Shown here in pieces: positions 11,878 through 24,166 of a stretch of 64,000 nt of DNA. The stretch lies in assembly GCF_905171765.1 (NCBI RefSeq), contig NC_053393.1:64945371-65009370 (forward strand). Direction: 5' to 3'. The notes beneath the pieces are model-generated. The model saw only the letters and a program-made list of their open reading frames with translations. It did not search any database and was not told the DNA's origin. Source of the stretch: Bufo bufo. Taxonomy: Eukaryota > Chordata > Amphibia > Anura > Bufonidae. The translations under genes and the position numbers were made by a program. How positions within the stretch are numbered: position 1 is the stretch's first letter; every line of letters starts with the position of its first letter.

Positions 11878-12423
11878 TAGTGATGCGCGAAGTTTTGCAT
11901 AAAATTCGATTAGGCTGCTTCGCAGAATTTCACAAAGGAATTTGCTTCATGACGAATTACTTCGTCAAGAAGCACATTTCTTTGTAAGTAGAGTGCGCAA
12001 TGACGGGGAACGGCGATTGCGCCGCCCCCCATCATTGAACCCCTCAGATGCCGCGTTCATTGCTGATCGCGGCATCTGAGATAAGAAATGAGGGCTTTCA
12101 AGGGTTAATTGGTTAAAAAATATAAATCATACTCACCTCATCCATTTGAGCACAAAGAAGCCGTCACAGCCATCTTGATTGAAGATTCCGCGGTGCGTGA
12201 TGACATCACGCACAAGATTTCACACAGGATCTTCAATCAATATGTCCGCACCATCCTCTTCGCACTCAAATGGATGAGGTGAATATGATTTTTTTTTTTA
12301 CTGCCATTTCAGTGAAAATTGATTCATTACCACAAAGCACGAAATTCTGCTTCGCATCGAATAGAATTTTCCCTGAAATTCGGGTTAAAGTCCACTTCGG
12401 AGACTTCGATTCGCTCAACACTA
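11878..12423. mobile_element. hAT-type MITE, 546 bp
   Basis: It begins TAGTGATGCGCGAAG and ends TTCGCTCAACACTA. Flanks ATAACTTC (11870-11877) and ATAATTTC (12424-12431) match at 7 of 8 bases. Its last 100 bases (CATTACCAC, AAGCACGA, CCTGAAATTC, GATTCGCTC) resemble the end of the large hAT element at 50000-50134. The interior has a GCGGCATCTGAG block shared with the MITE at 14421-15002. Confidence 0.8.
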
Positions 12424-13146
12424 ATAATTTCCTTTGTGTTGCCACTGATATTATAACCTAGATCCACAGTCTAATCAAAATATTCACCCTTGTGCACTCA
12501 CATCACTAAATACAGACGCAAGCCATTATTAGCATGACAATAGAGACATGATAAGATATATCTGCAGCAATTTGCCTGCTTGTTGATGGTTTTCAGTTAG
12601 CAAAAGGAGAACACCTACACAAGTAATCTAGGTGATCAATTCTGTAGAATTCTTCAGGGACTGTCAGCATTGTGTCAACTACTGACTCACTATAAGACAC
12701 TAGTTATTGTGGAAAGTGAGAATTTAACCCCTCGTCTGTGCGCCTGTGCTCAAGGGCAAGGAGTCATATCACATACAGAATGAAATGGTGGTTTTTGCTG
12801 TATACTCCTTGTTTTCAGCGACACTTGATTTTTTTATGGAAACTTGGACCAGGGTTTTACATTCTTCCCAAATGATCAATTTTTGGCTGAAATTCATCAT
12901 CATTGCATGTGAACTCAGGGAACGACTTAATTACATATTTATACAGTCGATTACTCTAAAGAGAGACGTGCCTACGGAGATGTGCGTGAAATATTAATTG
13001 GGTAAGATACTGGGCCAAGTCTCCAAACAAGTAAACAGTTGGCAATTACTGGATTTGGTTTTTGGTCTTATTTCTCCACATTTACTTTCTGAATATCTTA
13101 CAAGGGAGTCATGGGGATAATGTGTTGAAAAAATGTCGATATATAT
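12424..13146. other. Unassigned non-coding DNA
   Basis: No gene, terminal repeat or RNA was recognised. An open frame at 12746-12997 has no familiar motif. Confidence 0.6.
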
Positions 13147-13595
13147 TTAAAGGGGTTGTCCCACCAAAAATATTCCACAGTTTACAAACCAGCACCTGGA
13201 TCTGAATACTTTTGTAATTGCATATAATTAAACATTTAGCATAGCCACTGAGTTATTCAATAAAATGTATCTGTATTAGCGCCACCTGCTGTTTTTTCTT
13301 TTTCTTATTTCTTTGTCCTGCTCACTGAGAAGGCCGCACATGCTCAGTTTCATCCTATAACTGCCTCCTGAGCTGTGATAGGGAGAGCTGAGACACGCCC
13401 CCTGAGCTGCAGCAGAAAAGACACTCCCCTTGAGCTGCCAGCTTGATATAAATCTAGCAGAGCAATTAATGAGGAGATCTCTGGATCCATGTGAGGTCCA
13501 GGGCTGGTTCTAGCTTTGTTGGAAAGAGGTTGTCATGTACTATATGATTTCTGATTTTCTGACATTTTACATTAGTCATGGGATAACCCCTTTAA
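13147..13595. mobile_element. TTAA-flanked MITE, Kolobok/T2-like
   Basis: TTAA at 13147-13150 and 13592-13595 encloses the inverted ends AGGGGTTGTCCCA and AGGGGTTATCCCA. T2-type MITEs described in Xenopus begin TTAAAGG and duplicate TTAA, which fits. It is non-coding. Confidence 0.8.
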
Positions 13596-14032
13596 TGTAA
13601 TTTATGGAGGTTCCTAAGGTATGGAACTTTGTATGATGAACAGTTATACAGTTTTGCAATATACTATGTGTATTACTTTCTGACGGTTTTCAAGATCACT
13701 GCTTGCTGTCATTCAGTAGGAACATCCATTTTCTACCTCCTGGGAATAGCAATCCACCCAGTCACATAGGTCTTCCAGCATGTTACAGCTTCAGTACACT
13801 TATCAGATCTGTGTCTTAAGGTTCTTTTTACACAGACTGATGATCAGGCAGATTGTTCCCTATAATTGCCTGATCATGAGCAGAGAGGACAGCTGCATTC
13901 ACATGCAGCAATCCCCTCCTCTGTGTGGGAACAAGCATTTGCTGCTGGGATCTCTTGTCTGCATACAAAATCATTGTTTCTGAGCATCAGATCACTGTTT
14001 AGACAGCCCCATCTGCTGCACAGAGACACTGG
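13596..14032. other. Unassigned non-coding DNA
   Basis: Nothing recognised. Short overlapping open frames here have no known motif. Confidence 0.55.
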
Positions 14033-14271
14033 AAAAAATACTAAAAGTGGCCCCGTTTTGTAGCTGGGTCCAAATGAATGAAAGTCAGGGCCAGCCTAAC
14101 CATATTGTGGAACATTATACCACTGCAAGAGAGCCAAATACCACAGTCCAGACCACCACAAAATACTACCAGCAGCGCAAAATACATCCCCAAAAACTTG
14201 CACTGGCCGGCCCCCTGGGCATCGGCCCACCAGAAAATTTTCCTCTAAGTTCTATGGCCAATCCACCACTG
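14033..14271 (-). mobile_element. hAT-like element fragment
   Basis: Combines the 10317-10510 block and the 11330-11487 block in one piece: AATACTAAAAG, then CCAAATACCACAGTCCA, AAAATACATCCCC, CACTGGCCGGCC, GGCCAATCCACCACTG. This suggests that the two pieces near 10.3 and 11.4 kb belong to one family separated by 10.6-11.2 kb. Confidence 0.6.
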
Positions 14272-14420
14272 CGTTCATCACATTGGCGCAGAGTATCCAC
14301 CCCACTTAGCCCAACTTACAAAATTATAAGGGCTCAATACACATCAGTGGTTACTTGCACTCCTGGCAATAATGGAGTTTACTTAGGTACCCCCTGGACT
14401 CCTCTTAGGTGGATCACGAG

Positions 14421-15002
14421 TAGAGATGAGCAAATTTCTTCAAAATTCGATTTGGCTGCTTCGCCAAATAAAAAAATAAAAATTGGTTTGTGACTAATTA
14501 CTTTTTACAAATAGTTTTCTTTTTGTAAGTAGCGGGTGCAATGACAGGGAGCTGCGATAGCGCCGCCCCCGTCATTGTACCCCTCAGATGCCGCGTTCAT
14601 ACATGATCGCGGCATCTGAGTTTAAAAACTGTGTAAAATGAACAATAAAAAAACAATTACATCAGACTTACCGCCTCCATTTGCTCGCAACGGGCCAGCT
14701 GACGTCATCTTGCTAGAAGATCTCAGCCGAAATCCCGTGCGGCACGAGATTACGTCACCACGCCGGCCGGCGTGATGATGTAATCTCACTCTGCACGGGA
14801 TTTCGGCCTAGATCTTCAAGCTAGATGGAGGCTGGCGGCCTGTCGTGAGCAAATGGAGGAGGTAAGTTTGAATTTTTATACTATTTCAGGATAAATAGAT
14901 TCGCTGATACGAAGCACGAGGAAATTCGGCTTTTAGCAAATCAAGTTTATCCTGAATTTCGGATCGAATTCCACTTTGTGGGATTCGATTCGTTCATCTC
15001 TA
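14421..15002. mobile_element. hAT-type MITE, 582 bp
   Basis: The termini are TAGAGATGAGCAAAT and TAGAGATGAACGAAT (read inward). The flanks ATCACGAG (14413-14420) and GTCACGAG (15003-15010) match at 7 of 8 bases and fit the hAT target pattern nTnnnnAn. Its right 130 bases, with ACGAAGCACGAGGAAAT, CCTGAATTTCGGATCG and ATTCGATTCG, closely resemble the right end of the 34158-50134 element. The interior holds a long inverted repeat near 14700-14830. Confidence 0.88.
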
Positions 15003-15134
15003 GTCACGAGATGTGAGCCTGTCAACATAGCATTTATGGCTGGACAGCTTCCCCAGTGCAATGAAATAATGACCTGGTACTGGATGCAAACCACCATTCT
15101 TTTTCTGAAATACCACCAATACCACGAGCCCCAC

Positions 15135-15312
15135 CAGAAAGGCAGCGGAAGATTAGGGAGGTTAACAAATGGCTCAAGAACTGGTGTAGGAAGGAGGGTT
15201 TTCTGTTCCAGGAGAACTGGGCCGACTGCTCTCTTAGGGATGGGCTGCACCTCAATGGGAAAGGTGCAGCCGTTTTGGGGAGAAGATGGCTAGAAGGTTG
15301 TAAGAGTGTTTA
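15135..15312 (+). pseudogene. CR1 ORF1 esterase C-terminus
   Basis: About 55 residues end at a TAA at 15310-15312. They include REVNKWLKNWCRKEG, then SLRDGLHLNGKGAAVLGRRW, where D-G-L-H-L-N is the Asp-His block of the SGNH esterase found in CR1 ORF1. The upstream part is missing, and the frame joins unrelated DNA near 15128. The match is to the well-known vertebrate CR1 ORF1 ending. Its biochemical role in CR1 copying is uncertain. The endonuclease start of ORF2 lies about 160 bases downstream, the expected order. Confidence 0.75.
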
Positions 15313-15474
15313 AGCTAGGGACTGGGGGGAGGGTAATTATATTCTAGGAGAGGAATGTAGTGCAGATAGAGACCCGGGGCAAGGTAATGAAACTGGGGGA
15401 GGAGTGGAAGGAGGGACTAGAACCGTTTATAAGGAAAGGTGTAGGGTAAAAAATATACAAAAACATACAATTGT

Positions 15475-15867
15475 ATGTACACTAATGCCAGAAGCATGAC
15501 TAATAAAACTGGTGAACTGGAATTAGTGATGTGTGAGGAGCACTATTACATAGTGGGAATAACATGGCTGGATGATAGCTATGACAGTGGGAATATCAGA
15601 CATGGCTGGATGATAGTTGTGACAGTGAGAATAACTGAGACATGGCTGGATGATAGCTATGATTGGGCGGTTAACGTACAGGGTTACAGTCTGTTTAGAA
15701 AGGATCGTCAAAATCGGAGAAGGGGAGGGGTTTGCCTTTATGTAAAGTCCTGTCTAAAGCCCACATTGCGGGCAGATATAAGTGAGGGACATAAACATGG
15801 GGAGTCACTGTGGGTAGAAATACATGGGGACAAAAATAATAATAAAATACTAATAGGAATTTATTAA
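15475..15867 (+). pseudogene. CR1 ORF2 endonuclease N-terminus
   Basis: It begins YTNARSMTNKTGELELV, the standard opening of CR1 endonucleases, and continues to RRGGVCLYVKSCL and ESLWVEI. The conserved ITETWLDDSYD stretch occurs in three degenerate tandem copies at about 15562-15666, so the domain has been internally duplicated. The frame stops at 15865-15867, next to the solo LTR at 15885. A short remainder appears on the other side of that LTR (16985-17042). A complete ORF2 is about 900 residues, and only about 150 are left. It is inactive. Confidence 0.85.
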
Positions 15868-15884
15868 AAGCCACTTAATATACC

Positions 15885-16979
15885 TGTCATGGAAGGGAGG
15901 ATTTGGGGAAACTCCCCACCGTACTATGACGGGTAGGCGGGATATGCGATTAGGCCTGGATACCGAGATAAGGGAAGCAGGTCACCTCCTAACGCCACCC
16001 TTATCCTATCCCTGACCTCCTAACTGTATGAGCCAGCCTCGATGATAGGGGGGCTCATACTCCGGAACCTGGGAACTTCTGATCCCAACGATCCCTGGTA
16101 GTAAGGTCAGGGCCAGAGACGACCTGTTCTTCAAAGACACGGAAGAGCAGGAGTCTCTGTGGGCCTAAGTGCAAGGAGATAAGCAGACAGTAAGCAGAGG
16201 ACAAACTCGACAGGTAAGTGTCCTGTGGCAGAATGGCAACAGACCACAGGACAACAACGTCACTTACCTGCCCACAACTAAAAGGAACGATTTGTCCGCA
16301 TCACAACCACTGGATCCTGTGAAAAGCACTGAAGCCCAAACACACAAATCTGGACTCAGTACCAAAACTAAACACAGGAGCAGTAGTAACTGCCTGGACC
16401 ACCATGCGGCGAGATGTATGGCGGACCCAGACAGCTCTGCTTAACTGAGTTGTAGTTCCCCCTCCGGGGAACCCCAGGGACCCACTTCCGGAGGAACAGA
16501 CAAACAGGGGAAATGTCAAACAACCATGCTGGACTACAAACACCAAAAGACCAGACATGGAACACCAAATGACATACAACAAGCACCCTGTACATCACAC
16601 ACCATATACTGAAAACAACAAGTAAGGATAGGTAAAGGAATAGAAACAAAGGGAAGACAAGGAGATGACATCGCAGATGAAATCGGGGAGGCATTGATGT
16701 CCCACTAGGTGGCCCTCAAGAACTGGGCAGATAAAACACCCAAGACACGAGCAAAGCTCCAGCACTAACAAAGGCTGGAGTACAACTGACTCCAGCCTGG
16801 AAGCCACAGATGATAAAACCCTGGTGGCCACACCCAGCCAGGAAGTTAACCCTCCAGCACCAGACAGGGGAGGAACCAGGAGAAGGGTAGCAAAGATCAT
16901 ACATGCTGCAACAACGCATTGCCCCTGGCAACCAGCATGTACAGCAAATGTGTCACGGCCCACAACAAAGACCATGACA
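15885..16979. mobile_element. Solo LTR, 1095 bp
   Basis: It begins TGTCATGG and ends CCATGACA, a perfect 8-bp terminal inverted repeat with canonical TG and CA. ATACC is present on both sides (15880-15884 and 16980-16984), a 5-bp retroviral-type duplication. No gag or pol lies inside. The long minus-strand open frame inside it (16595-17239) has no domain and crosses the LTR edge. It probably formed by LTR-LTR recombination. Confidence 0.92.
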
Positions 16980-17041
16980 ATACCAGAGTTCACTGAAAAT
17001 CTACTACTACGGGAAATAGATGATGCGACAAAACAAGCATA

Positions 17042-17749
17042 GTGCCTCTGCCAACAAGTGTAAATATAGTGCCCCTGCCAAGTGTTGCAACCACCAAGCA
17101 TAGTGCCTACCTTGAATTTTGTACTACACAAATCTCTCACCATTTTACAAATCAGAATACAGGGAAGATGAAAAAGAAAGATCACATGACCCCATCCCGG
17201 TGGCCTTGCCCATAATGCCTTGCAGTTAGCCTCAACCAATCATGAGGAACTATAGCTATGATGTCGGGGATGTGTCATAGGCACTATATAACATCCCAGC
17301 AAGGATCTGTATGTTTTTCTCGTCTTATACATTGGAGAGTAGCAGCCATTTTAGACTGCTTGTGCTTGTTTGCAGAATGTAATGCTATACTAGTCAATTT
17401 ATTACTAAATAGCTCAATGTTAATCATATAATTCACAATCACAGACAGTTAGACTGTCTCAGAGAGTCTTGCAACTATGTCAATGTTGCAGCACTTAAAG
17501 CCATATTAGGCATTGATGTGAATGAGGCCAATCTTTATCACAGATTTGAAAACAAATCTTTTACAATAGTAATCTTGTTGCTGATAGAGTACCGCCTGAG
17601 TATTGGTGTGCGTCACAATTATTGACTGTATATTGTAGTGAACTCTTCAATTGCCCTTTCTTAAAAAAATATTTAAAAGTGTAATAAACAAATACAGTTG
17701 ATCACAGAGCAGTGTGTCTGACATATTGTTCTGAATCACAGTTACCAAC
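17042..17749. other. Unassigned non-coding DNA
   Basis: Nothing recognised beyond a short CATAGTGCC repeat (17039-17110). Confidence 0.55.
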
Positions 17750-17860
17750 TAGAGATGAGCAAATTTTTTTAAATTCGTTTTGGATCTGATTGTAATGAAT
17801 CGGTCAAAAATTTGAGTCCAAAAAAATTCTACCCGAATCAAAAGTGCTCCAGTTGGTATT
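17750..17860. mobile_element. hAT MITE left-end fragment
   Basis: TAGAGATGAGCAAATTTTT matches the left end of the 14421-15002 MITE and the 34158 element. The sequence after about 17860 is different and no right end was found. Confidence 0.6.
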
Positions 17861-17959
17861 AAAATTTGGGTATGGCACTCTGAGGTCTCCTAGGACTCGT
17901 TTTTTTCTCTCTTACTTTTGCTCCCCCTGCCCCTCCCCTCCCTTTCAAGCTCCTTAATG

Positions 17960-18840
17960 CAAAGACAGCAAAAGTAAATAAGTGATACTAACATATGCAA
18001 TGAGCAGGACCGTGGTACGGTGGCCAATTATGCAGTGGGTCAGGATATGTGTATAAAAGTCTATGATTTGTTCATGACGCCAATTGCAGTTTGCGCAGGG
18101 TACTGTTGCAGGGACCTTTAAGATGCTATAACTCACGTACCAGGTGAGGAATGCTAGAGTGGGGATAATGTCTTTGTGTAGTGTCAACGGTGTCTCCTAC
18201 CTGGGTACGGCTTGTTGTTAGCAGGAGTAATTGAGGAACTTTGGTAGCAGTAAATGAGATCCAGACTGGTAATATAATCCAACTTGTCTTTACTGAATGG
18301 CAGCATTAATCCATACGAGTTACAGCATTAGTCTTTAGGTCCCAGCAGGTTTCTGGCAATGTATGGCAGGGATCAATATCTCTTCTGCTCCTATCTTCTG
18401 CTTGGTGTGGGCCTGACTAGCTGAGGAGGAATTTGGCTTCTCCTGGTCACTGGATAGTTACTCACAGTTCTGCTCGCAGGGAATGTTTCGTCCTGGAGAT
18501 CTGTAGTTCTGGATATGCTGCTTGCTTGTCAACCAGCTGAGGCTGAAGGCTCAGTCTGGGAAGGGTGATCTTTGGTCTCAACCGAGACGAGATCCTGGTT
18601 TGGGATCCCTATTTCTGGGAGATCCTACTTGCACACCCTTCCCCTTGCAGGGAGAGCTGGAACACACTGGATCTAACTGTTTTTTCCCTCCCTTACTGCA
18701 GGGCGTGGGAAACTCCACTTCCCTTAAGCAGGGGGGCAGAACAGAACTGGAATGTTCCATTCTGAATGGCCATAACATTAAAACTATGCCTACCAACGAT
18801 GCCACCACCTGCTGGTAGACTTGAAACATTACAAAGAAAA
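17960..18840. repeat. Unclassified dispersed repeat (LTR-like)
   Basis: Contains TTCATGACGCCAATTGCAG, TATAACTCACGTACC and CCTACCTGGGTACGG, a layout similar to 10640-11210. It is non-coding, and termini and superfamily are unknown. Confidence 0.35.
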
Positions 18841-20228
18841 TATAACATTTAAAATGGTTTCAACTGCACAGTTGTGAATGACATGAGGGAAATCACATCA
18901 GATGACAATATTAATGCTCTTAGCAGATTGTAGCGGGGTAAAAGCGTTTAGTAACCCCACTCTGGGGTGTTACACATATATAACTATAGGTAAACACATG
19001 GTTGACGGTGTTAACCAATCTCTTACCACCACTCGACTTTATATGTTCAGGTGGTAAGCTGTTACTTGCTGTATAAAAACAGCTGGGTACATTACAATCC
19101 AGTTCAGATCACTGTGACCACGCTGTCATTAGACAGCTGTGATTACAGTGAAGATCCTAGAGACCACTTGAAGTGGTCTCCGGGTAGGAGATCGCAATAA
19201 CAGGCTGCATATGCAGGGCTGTGCTCAGCTAAGATCTTTGATGTGAGCACAAGCCCTGCTTGTTATAAAGTTAGCTGTGAACCTGCTGTCTATGATTAAC
19301 CATTTTCTGCCCTGACTGTGAAATACAAAAATACAAAAAAAAAGTCAAAGAAAAAAAAAAGTTATAGGTATAGTTATTAGTTTTAGCAATAGTATGTTTG
19401 CATGTGTCAAATTTACAAACATACACACAATTTTTACCTTTTTCTATCATAAAAAGTGTTAAAAAATATAGGTATTCATTTAAGATATATTTAGTATAGC
19501 TTTTTATTAAATATAAAAAGCACGCATATTTTTCATTTATAAATAAAAAGCCAAAAGGTAAAATGTCCAAATTTCCCCAAGATGAATCAATATTAAAACA
19601 CACCAAAAAAATTGGAAGAGTTTCTAATGTTTTGGCGCTGTACAACATCTGTACTGGCAGTACGGTGCCGTAGAACCAGCAATAGAAAAATATGCTGCCA
19701 AAAATCCAAAATACACTCCAGTGCTTTGAAGTCTAGCAGTAAGCCCAGTTAGTACATAAATTACACAAGTAGCAGCCACAAGTGCAGTCATATTCACAGT
19801 ACAAACATACACTAATGGTTTTGTCTTTTGTAGCAGAAAGAAAGTTGAAAAGGAAGAAAAAATATTTCCGTTGTTTTCACAGTTTTTCCTTTAATATTCT
19901 TTTAAAATATTATATCCAACATCTAATGGCACAAAACAAAGGTCTAAGGTGTCCTGTGAAAAATATCAAATACATGTACATGTATCTACGGCAGAAATCA
20001 GCACTTTAAAGATCGTGCCCACTTGTTTCAAACAGCAGAGACCCGTGGCAGATGTATGCGATTAGCCATAAGGCTGATTGCATACATTTAACCCCTCATA
20101 TGCCATGGTCAAAAGTGACATCTCACGTCATGTGATCAATTCTAAATGCAGTAGCTGAAAAGGACCTGAGATGATGTCACCATCATGTAACCAGTGCAGG
20201 AGAGGACGGCTCAGCAGTAAAGAGAAGC
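18841..20228. other. Unassigned non-coding DNA, AT-rich
   Basis: No gene was recognised. An AT-rich stretch at 19310-19620 produces random open frames. Confidence 0.55.
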
Positions 20229-20868
20229 TGTCACGACCGCTACCCCAGCAGCAGTCGTGTCGCACCAGACGGAGGGGAAGGGGGACCCTTATCTACGGAT
20301 GGGAATAGTATGGCCACCCCTGACTAACCCTAAGCTGGCATCTGTCTGCTCTGATACCCTAGACGGGGTGTGAACCCGTGCGGCGAGCAGGATTCCTAAA
20401 CCCTCAGTCACCCTAAAAAGTCCTAGAGTGGGGAAAGGCCGATGGGAGCACTAGTCACCATCACTCATGTCTAGGAGAACAGCAGGGGAAGACAGCAACA
20501 AACAAACTATATCAGAGATAGACTTATCCAGTCACGAGCAGAGAAGGCGATCCCAATCACGACCGGACAAGAGCTCCACAGCAACACCATCAAACGATCT
20601 CCTTCAAAGGTCAGAATAGAACTGGAAGTAAGGACTATATCTGGCAATGACTGCAAGTGAAAGTGAAACTAATATAGTAGCTGGGAGTGGCAGACAGGAC
20701 TCACCTGAGAAGGATGCCTACAAACTCCCAGTCAGGACAAAAAGGTTCACAAGGCAAAACCCAGATGACATACCCTGAACCACGGAGCAAACTCACAAGC
20801 TATCGCGAGTAGCAAGTCGCTGCGACCTTCTCCTCACAGACCTGTCTGGATCAGTCACAGTCGTGACA
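20229..20868 (-). repeat. Gypsy-A 3' LTR, 640 bp
   Basis: The ends TGTCACGAC and GTCGTGACA form a perfect 9-bp inverted repeat. Directly outside the internal edge is a C-rich/T-rich run that reads on the minus strand as the polypurine tract AAAGGGGGGTAC, the plus-strand primer site. Confidence 0.88.
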
Positions 20869-23800
20869 GTACCCCCCTTTCTACGAGGGGCCCCTGGACC
20901 CTCAAGACCAGGCCTCTCCGGATGGGAGCTATGAAGAGCCCGAATGAGTCTGTCCGCTTTTATCTCTGATGCTGGAACCCACATTCTCTCTTCGGAACCA
21001 TAACCTTTCCAGTGCACCAGGTACTGAAGAGAGCGGCGAACATATCGTGAATCAACAATCTTTTCTACCTGAAACTCAAGACTGCCATCAACAACCACCG
21101 GTGGAAGCGGTAGTGGCAATGGTTCAGGAGGTTCTACATATCTCTTAAGCAGAGATCTGTGGAAGACATTATGGATCCTTAGAGTCTGAGGTAGCTCCAG
21201 ACGAAAAGCCACCGGGTTAATGATCTTAATTACCCTATAAGGACCAATAAATCTCGGACCTAATTTCCACAAGGGAACCTTCAACTTGATATTTCTGGTA
21301 GACAACCACACCAAGTCATTCACCCCAAGGTCCGGACCTTCAGAGCGCTTCCTATCAGCCGCACGTTTGTATCTACCACCAATTCTCTTCAAACTTTCTT
21401 GCACACTCTGCCACACTGAAGAAAGTGAAGACGCAAATCGTTCCTCCTCGGGAATCCCAGACGGCCCCCCCTCACTAAATGTACAAAACTGAGGATGGAA
21501 ACCATACGCACCAAAAAATGGTGACTTATCGGTGGATTCTTGACGACGATTATTAATGGCAAACTCGGCTAACGGTAAATAAGATGACCATTCCTCCTGA
21601 TTTTCGGAAACAAAGCATCTCAAGTATGTCTCTAGGTTTTGATTGGTACGTTCAGTCTGACCGTTGGACTGTGGATGGAAAGATGAAGAAAACGACAGAT
21701 GAACCCCTAAACGAGAACAAAAAGCTTTCCAAAATTTAGAAACAAATTGGGTACCACGATCCGAAACAATATCGGAAGGGACCCCGTGAAGCTTCACGAT
21801 GTGGTCAATAAAAACCTGAGCCAGTGTGTTAGCATTAGGCAATGCGGCAAGAGCAATAAAGTGCACCTTTTTACTGAATCTGTCAACAACTACAAGAATA
21901 ACAGTCTTCCCCGCTGATACTGGTAGATCCGTAATGAAATCCATACTGTTGGGGATGGCCAGAGGTAAAAGACGCCCTGCCGGACGAGTATGATCTACCT
22001 TAGAACGAGCACAGGTAGCACATGCAGACACAAAATTCAACACCTCCTGGCGCCATTTAGGCCACCAGAACCGACGAGACACTAACTCAGAGGTTGCCCT
22101 ACTACCTGGGTGTCCTGCCAGTGTGGAGTTATGGTGTTCTTTTAGTATCTCCAGTCGTAAATTTTCTGGCACAAACAGTTTACCCGAGGGGCAGGAGGCC
22201 GGGGCGTCCCCCTGAGCTTCCAACACCCTCCCCTCTAAACCTGAGTGTAATGCAGAGACCACCACCCCCTTTTGCAAAATGGGCTCTGGTACCTCAACAT
22301 CACCCCCTCCAGGAAAACTTTGAGACACTGCATCCGCCTTAGTATTTTTTGCCCCCGGGAGATAGGTTATTACAAAATTAAACCTAGTAAAAAATAACGA
22401 CCACCGAGCCTGTCTAGGGGTGAGACGTTTAGCAGACTCCAGATATAATAAGTTTTTGTGATCAGTAATCACCGTGACGGGATGAACCGCCCCCTCCAAA
22501 AAATGACGCCACTCCTCAAAAGCCAACTTAATAGCCAAAAGTTCCCTGTTGCCAATATCATAGTTCCTTTCTGCAGTAGACAATTTCTTCTAAAAGAAAG
22601 CACACGGACGCCATTCACCAGGGGACGGGCCCTGAGATAGTACCGCTCCCACCCCCACCTCTGATGCGTCAACCTCTACAATAAAAGGAAGCGAGACATC
22701 TGGCTGTACGAGAATAGGGGCCGAGGTGAATCTCTCCTTCAGAGATGCAAAGGCAGTTTTGGCTGCATGTGACCATTTGGAAAAATCGGATCCCTTTCGG
22801 GTCATGTCCGTCAGTGGTTTGACCACCAAGGAATAGTTTTTTATAAACTTTCTATAAAAATTGGCAAACCCCAGGAAGCGTTGCAATGCCTTCCGGTTCT
22901 CAGGCAGATCCCAGTCTATAATCGCCCGGACTTTCTCTGGATCCATGCGGAAACCTGAATCTGACAACACATACCCCAGAAATGGCAGTTCTTTTACGGC
23001 GAACACACATTTTTCTAACTTAGCAAACAATTTGTTGGCCCTTAATATCTGCAGCACTTGTCTCACATGGATCTTATGTGTATCCAGATCCGGGGAATAG
23101 ACCAGGATGTCATCAAGATATATCACAACAAATCTCCCGATAAGGTGACTAAAAATATCGTTGACAAAATGTTGGAATACCGCAGGCGCATTAGTAAGAC
23201 CAAATGGCATGACCAGATTTTCATAATGCCCTTCCGGAGTATTAAAAGCCGTCTTCCACTCATCCCCCTCTTTGATGCAAACCAGGTTATAGGCTCCTCT
23301 GAGATCCATTTTGGAGAACCATTTAGCACCAGCAACCTGATTAAAGAGGTCGGGAATGAGAGGAAGAGGATAGGGATCTCGGATAGTTATCCGGTTTAAT
23401 TCCCGGAAATCCAGGCAAGGACGTAGGCCCCCATCTTTCTTTTTAACGAAAAAGAACCCTGCAGCCACAGGTGAAGAAGAGGGTCTGATGTGTCCCTTAG
23501 CCAAACTCTCCGAAATATAATCTTTCATAGCCTTCCTCTCCGGGCCGGAAAGATTGTATAACCGGGTTTTAGGTAGTGTGGCCCCAGGTAGTAGATTAAT
23601 CAGGCAATCATATGGACGATGAGGTGGTAACCCCTGACAACCCTTCTCAGAGAACACATCCAAGAAATCTGACAGAAAGGCAGGTAAAGATGTTACAGAG
23701 AGTGTAGAGCACCTACTACTCAAGCAGTTGTCCTTACAATGTTCACTCCACTCCACAATCTCCCCGGCCTGCCAATCCACCACTGGATTGTGAGTCACCA

Positions 23801-24110
23801 GCCAGGGAAGCCCCAATACCATAGGAGCCGGAAGACCGTCCAGGACATAACACGAGATATGCTCTTTATGGAGGTCCCCTACCTGCAGATGGATATTATG
23901 AATGATCTGAGTTAACTCTTTCTGAGTAAGAGGGGAGGAGTCGATGGCAAAAACAGGAATAGTTCTGCGTATCGGTTCTGGAGTAAAACCCAGAGCCTGA
24001 GCAAACCGTGAATCCACCAAGTTGACCCCCGCCCCACTGTCCAAAAAGACGGAACAGATCTCAGTCTTATTGCCCGCCTCAACGGTAGCGGACAACAAAA
24101 ACTGAGACAT
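20793..24110 (-). pseudogene. pol: Gypsy-A pol: protease, reverse transcriptase, RNase H, integrase, chromodomain
   Basis: The first open part (24110-22590, 506 residues) has the protease LDSGAGVNL near residue 23 and reverse transcriptase with [11 protein letters not shown] near 330. It ends at a TAG inside the PCAFF-stop-KKLS stretch, where Gypsy-D has Ser. The second part (22583-20793, 596 residues) holds RNase H with TDHKNLLYLES, the integrase HHCC zinc region (HHNSTLAGH to CATC), catalytic blocks DFITDLP, VSDRGTQF and NGQTERTNQNLE, and the chromodomain (YLVHWKGYGSEERMWVP). About six residues just before the first integrase Asp are missing compared with Gypsy-D. The C-terminal tail runs into the LTR. 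The protein would copy the RNA and integrate the cDNA. Confidence 0.93.
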
Positions 24111-24166
24111 GCGTATGGAGGAAACGAATACGCCCAGACTGTTATCCTACGCACAATCTGGGGACT

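Larger units (their letters stand above)
15128..17041 (+). mobile_element. CR1-type LINE fragment interrupted by a solo LTR
   Basis: It contains the end of ORF1 (15135-15312) and the beginning of ORF2 (from about 15475), with a solo LTR at 15885-16979. Immediately after the LTR the ORF2 reading resumes with IPEFTENLLLREIDDATKQ and stops at 17040-17042. The rest of ORF2 and the 3' end are missing. Confidence 0.85.

Noticed and set aside
16595..17239. 214-residue minus-strand open frame
   Set aside because: It lies inside the solo LTR and crosses its edge into CR1 sequence; it has no domain and no orthologue-like features.
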